Under the pieces are notes generated by a model. The model was not told where the DNA came from. It did not search any database and saw only the letters and a list, made by a program, of their open reading frames with translations. The translations under genes and the position numbers were made by a program. Of a stretch of 64,000 bases of DNA, positions 60,881 through 64,000 are shown in pieces (the first letter of the stretch is position 1; the number at the start of each line of letters is the position of its first letter). Source of the DNA: Plotosus lineatus (lineage: Eukaryota; Chordata; Actinopteri; Siluriformes; Plotosidae); contig CM045729.1 in NCBI GenBank assembly GCA_024760905.1, forward strand, positions 10,744,580 through 10,808,579, written 5' to 3'.

Positions 60881-61543
60881 CAGAAGAACAGTTCAGGCTG
60901 CACAAAAGGAAACAAGAAAGTGCCATGCGAAAGCACTGAAGACAAAGAAACATTAATTCAAAAAAACTTATGTCATGTATAGCATGTCATGTGTATAGTT
61001 TGTTTCCAGATTGTGTTGAAAAACAATGACTGTTGATAATAGTGTTGTGAGGCAGGACATATCTATAAGACTATTTGATTTGTGACTGTGACACTTGGTG
61101 ATGGAATCACACATGATAAACCCACAAGTTGAGGTATAGTATGTGTATGGAGATTAGAAATAAAACTTTCTAGATCCCTTCAGTGTCATGAAATGGGATT
61201 TTTTTTTCCCTTCTGAAATACTTAAAACCGAGGAGCAGACCCCTGGCTGATTTTCAGATATTTTGGTAATGGTCAAATCACATGCCTGTGAAGATGATGA
61301 TATAGATATAGATATATATATTCATTTTTGGAACCACTTAATCCTAATTAGGGTCACGGGAAGGCAGTGGGCAGAGTACACCCTGAACAGCTCACCAGGA
61401 CATCACAGAGCCATTACAAACATATATAAATATACAATGAATACCATCTTTAATTTCCAATTTGTGTAAAAAAAATCCTCAGTTTTTAGTCCATTGTTCG
61501 AGATCAGTTTTTAATATGACTGTGTCCTTCCGCTTGGGCGATG
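60881..61543. other. Spacer before rsph14 copy D
   Basis: Orthologue of 32025-32686; dispersed-repeat debris and short AT runs, no gene. Confidence 0.5.
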
Positions 61544-61848
61544 TCACGGGGTCCAGGAAATGACCTGGATGGCGGTGGCTGCTGCGTTCTTTATGATGGA
61601 GGCTGGGTGGTTGAGGCGCGCCTCCAGCTGAGGCAGATTGCGGATTAGTCGTGTCCGGGCGTTTGGGGCATGGGCCAGACAGGTGAGTGCACGGAGAGCA
61701 TTAGCACTCGATGCTATGTCCTCACTATCCACCAAACGCAGCAGAGGAGGAATAGCACCGGCTTCCAGAGCCTGATATTTACCTGCACAACATATACACA
61801 GGAAATGATCAAACAGGTCTCTTCCAACTTAGAGACATGAAAGAGAGC

Positions 61849-61928
<80 letters not shown>

Positions 61929-62299
61929 ACCTCGGGTAATGACTGTGATGTACATCAGGGTTCCTGCAGCGTTGGCTCTGACCTCTTTGTCTTCATCAGA
62001 GAGTAGCTTTACCAACACGGGGACAACGTTCTCCTCGCACACCTTCACCTTCCCCTCAGTGGGGACACTGAACGAGGAACAATCATTCAAAGAGGATGAG
62101 AAGGAGACGGTTTTAAAAGGGAGTAAATAAAGGAGTGGAGAGATGGATGAGAAGTGGAGAAGAAGAGGATGAAAGAATTGAGAGATTAAAAAGACAGAGA
62201 GACAGTGAGACTGCGAGAGAGTTTGCATGTGTGAACGGGTGAGAGAAAGACACGGAGATACAGCGAAAGATGTATATAAAGAAAGAAAGACAGGAATAC

Positions 62300-62349
<50 letters not shown>

Positions 62350-62642
62350 TGTATTTGAAAGAGAGCGATAGACAGACGGAGAGAGCAAGAGAGAGTCTGT
62401 GAAAAATAGAGACAGAGAGAAAGAGAGTGCAGGAGAGGTGAAAGAGAAAGAGCTAGAAAGAGCGAGTGTGTGTGAGAGAAAGACAGGGAGGGACAGTGCA
62501 AAAGAAGATATAGAGACAGTGTGAAAGAGGGAAGGAGGGGCAGAGAGAAAGAGTGCATGCACATGTGTAAGGGAAAGAGAGTGCAAGAGTCAGAGAGAGA
62601 GAAAGAGAGAGGGAGGGGGAGAGAAAGAGGGAGAGGGGGTAG

Positions 62643-62673
<31 letters not shown>

Positions 62674-63267
62674 CACTAGAAAAAGAGGTGTGTCAGTGGT
62701 GGGTGGAGCTCACCTGACAACCATGATAGCAGAGGAGGCAGCGCGGCGGATGGGTGTAGACAGGTGCTGTAGCTGCCTCTTCAGGATATTCACAACGTCG
62801 CTGGCCAGCGCGGTACGAGCGTCCTGTCTGGCACAGGAGCGCAGCGTATACAGGATAAGCTCCCTGATGTCCTTGTACTCCGTCGGGATCTTCATCACAA
62901 GCTTCGGCACCAGACCAAGAGACACCATACACTCCACAGCCGTCGGAATCTCCGACATCATCTTTAACACACGGTGCACGTTCACACGGCAGGCGATCTC
63001 CGGCTCATCCAGAAGCTCCAGCAGAGGCTTGAGGGCATTGCACCGTAGAACCGCGTCCCTGCACACGGATATCTCAGATAAACACTGGAAATGGTTACCC
63101 ATGACTCATCGCAGTGTCTCCATGTCTCAAGTGCGTTAATGATAAGATGTTTGGAGCGACTCACCTCCCCACGCTGTGTCTCACCAGCTGATGAAGCACT
63201 TCAGTTGTTTTAGTCCTCACCAAGACGTCGTCGTCCTTCAGCAACACAGTCAGTCTTTCTAAACAAC
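61544..63267 (-). CDS. rsph14: rsph14 copy D, last four coding exons
   Basis: Minus-strand exons 63267-63165, 63058-62714, 62067-61931 and 61782-61544, lengths 103, 345, 137 and 239 bp exactly as in copy A, with intact splice sites and an open frame of about 273 residues. It carries the conserved armadillo residues shared with C, with two private changes (SCARQ for SCVRQ, VVNILK for VVPILK). The missing N-terminal exons would lie to the right, but from about 63883 the sequence is already Tc1 flank. This is probably another 3' segment rather than a full gene. Confidence 0.8.
61852..61927. repeat. (GT)n microsatellite, copy D
   Basis: About 76 bp of pure GT, the longest of the orthologous runs. 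Confidence 0.95.
62100..62680 (+). repeat. Polypurine intron tract, copy D
   Basis: GA-rich tract orthologous to 33195-33815, with (GA)n at about 62305-62347 and 62646-62673. Confidence 0.9.
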
Positions 63268-63311
63268 CTGAAAACCATCCAAGGAAGAAATCAACGCAGG
63301 GTCACACCTCA

Positions 63312-63882
63312 TCAATTCAGTAAGGTATTTGGCAGACACCCTTATCCACAGCAACTTACAACTGACGGTTAAGGGCCTTGCTCAAGGGCCAAACACTGCC
63401 AGCATGTTGCTGCTGGGACGAACCCCAACCATTGGAACCTTTGGATCAGTAACCCAGAATCTTAACCTCTGTGCCACCAAATTCACCATGACGTTTTTAC
63501 CATAAAACTAAGGTCAGGGGTTCAAGCCCCGCTATCACCGGGTTTTCACTGCTGTCCCCCAGTGCAGCTAAATGGGTTATCAAAGGCCGGCCATGTCTCT
63601 GACTGTCTATGGATTTTCATGTAAAAGAACCATTGGTTCGTGACTATTAACCCTGAGATCACAAGTTCGAATCCAGGTTAATCCACAGCCGCCTGTGACA
63701 GCGAGCCCTTGGGAGCCAACTGGCTGAGCTCTCATCGGAGGGAGGGACAGCATACACTCACTTCACTGTCACTCACAGCGATCTCCAGCCAATCGTAGGT
63801 GTCTGTGAACTCATTCATTAGAGGGGTCGAATAGCGCTTTCCCTCCGAGTGTGTTGGACCGCAACTGAAATACTCAGCGCAA
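63312..63882. repeat. SINE pair and spacer, unit 3
   Basis: Family-2 SINE (minus, about 63312-63480) and partial family-1 SINE (plus, about 63500-63650), then shared spacer. Same order as 4075-4640. Confidence 0.65.
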
Positions 63883-64000
63883 CTGTAACAGGACTCACAG
63901 GTCATTTTAGACCTTCTCTGATCTTCCTGGAGCTGATTGGTCGCTGAGTCGTTGCCATTTTAGTTCTTTTATCCATTCAAATGTTTTTTCTTCCACATCT
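63883..64000. other. Deletion junction in unit 3
   Basis: At about 63883 the sequence jumps from the equivalent of about 35010 to the equivalent of about 36757 in unit 2. Unit 3 therefore lacks about 1.75 kb, including most of the Tc1 relic, and continues in Tc1 flank to the window edge. Confidence 0.7.

Overview
This looks like a repeat-rich stretch of a ray-finned fish genome. Spliced vertebrate genes (rsph14, and TRIM genes of the fish-expanded finTRIM type) sit among fish-typical transposons: Tc1-like DNA elements, RTE/Rex3-like and L2/CR1-like LINEs, tRNA-derived SINEs and Ty3/Gypsy LTR elements. I cannot name the species. There are no prokaryotic features, tRNA or rRNA genes, or CRISPR arrays.

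Layout. The window is mostly a tandem segmental duplication. Unit 1 runs from about 2.6 to 32.4 kb, unit 2 from about 32.4 to 61.3 kb, and unit 3 is cut off by the right edge. Each unit holds, left to right: 3' exons of rsph14 (minus strand), SINE debris, a Tc1-like transposase relic (minus), a six-exon finTRIM gene (minus), an RTE-type LINE (plus) joined to a Tc1 3' fragment, (TA)n-rich spacers with LINE 3' ends, a Rex3-like 3' fragment, and a short-LTR Gypsy element lacking the RT core (plus). A further rsph14 block (711-2464) lies in the opposite orientation, tail-to-tail with unit 1. The join at about 2.6 kb falls in a GT microsatellite.

History. The observed spacing of rsph14 exon 2 is 30,367 bp (B to C) and 28,874 bp (C to D). 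Subtracting insertions present in only one unit leaves a core of about 19.17 kb both times. Insertions private to unit 1 are Gypsy-1 (5219-13016, TSD cttg) and a near full-length RTE/Rex3-like LINE in a finTRIM intron (16268-19647, 15-bp TSD). Insertions private to unit 2 are Gypsy-2 (46572-55215, TSD ctgc) and a truncated L2-like LINE nested in another LINE (about 42871-43929). The sister units preserve empty sites, so these four insertions postdate the duplication. The RT-less short-LTR element, the Tc1 relics and most SINEs predate it.

Genes. The finTRIM copy at 38902-41846 reads as an intact 463-codon, six-exon gene (RING, B-box, coiled coil, PRY-SPRY) with an interferon-response-like element just upstream. 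The unit 1 copy is broken by a 1-bp insertion and a 55-bp deletion. Rsph14 is present only as its last four exons in copies A, C and D; copy B is frameshifted and lacks its last exon. No N-terminal rsph14 exon was recognised.

Gypsy-1 and Gypsy-2 encode a Gag with a PNMA-like N-terminus. Gag and Pol appear to be linked by a canonical -1 slippery heptamer (TTTAAAC) directly before the gag stop, followed by a 9-bp stem. I found no convincing new host system; the strongest observations are the duplication architecture, this recoding site, and the RT-less element.
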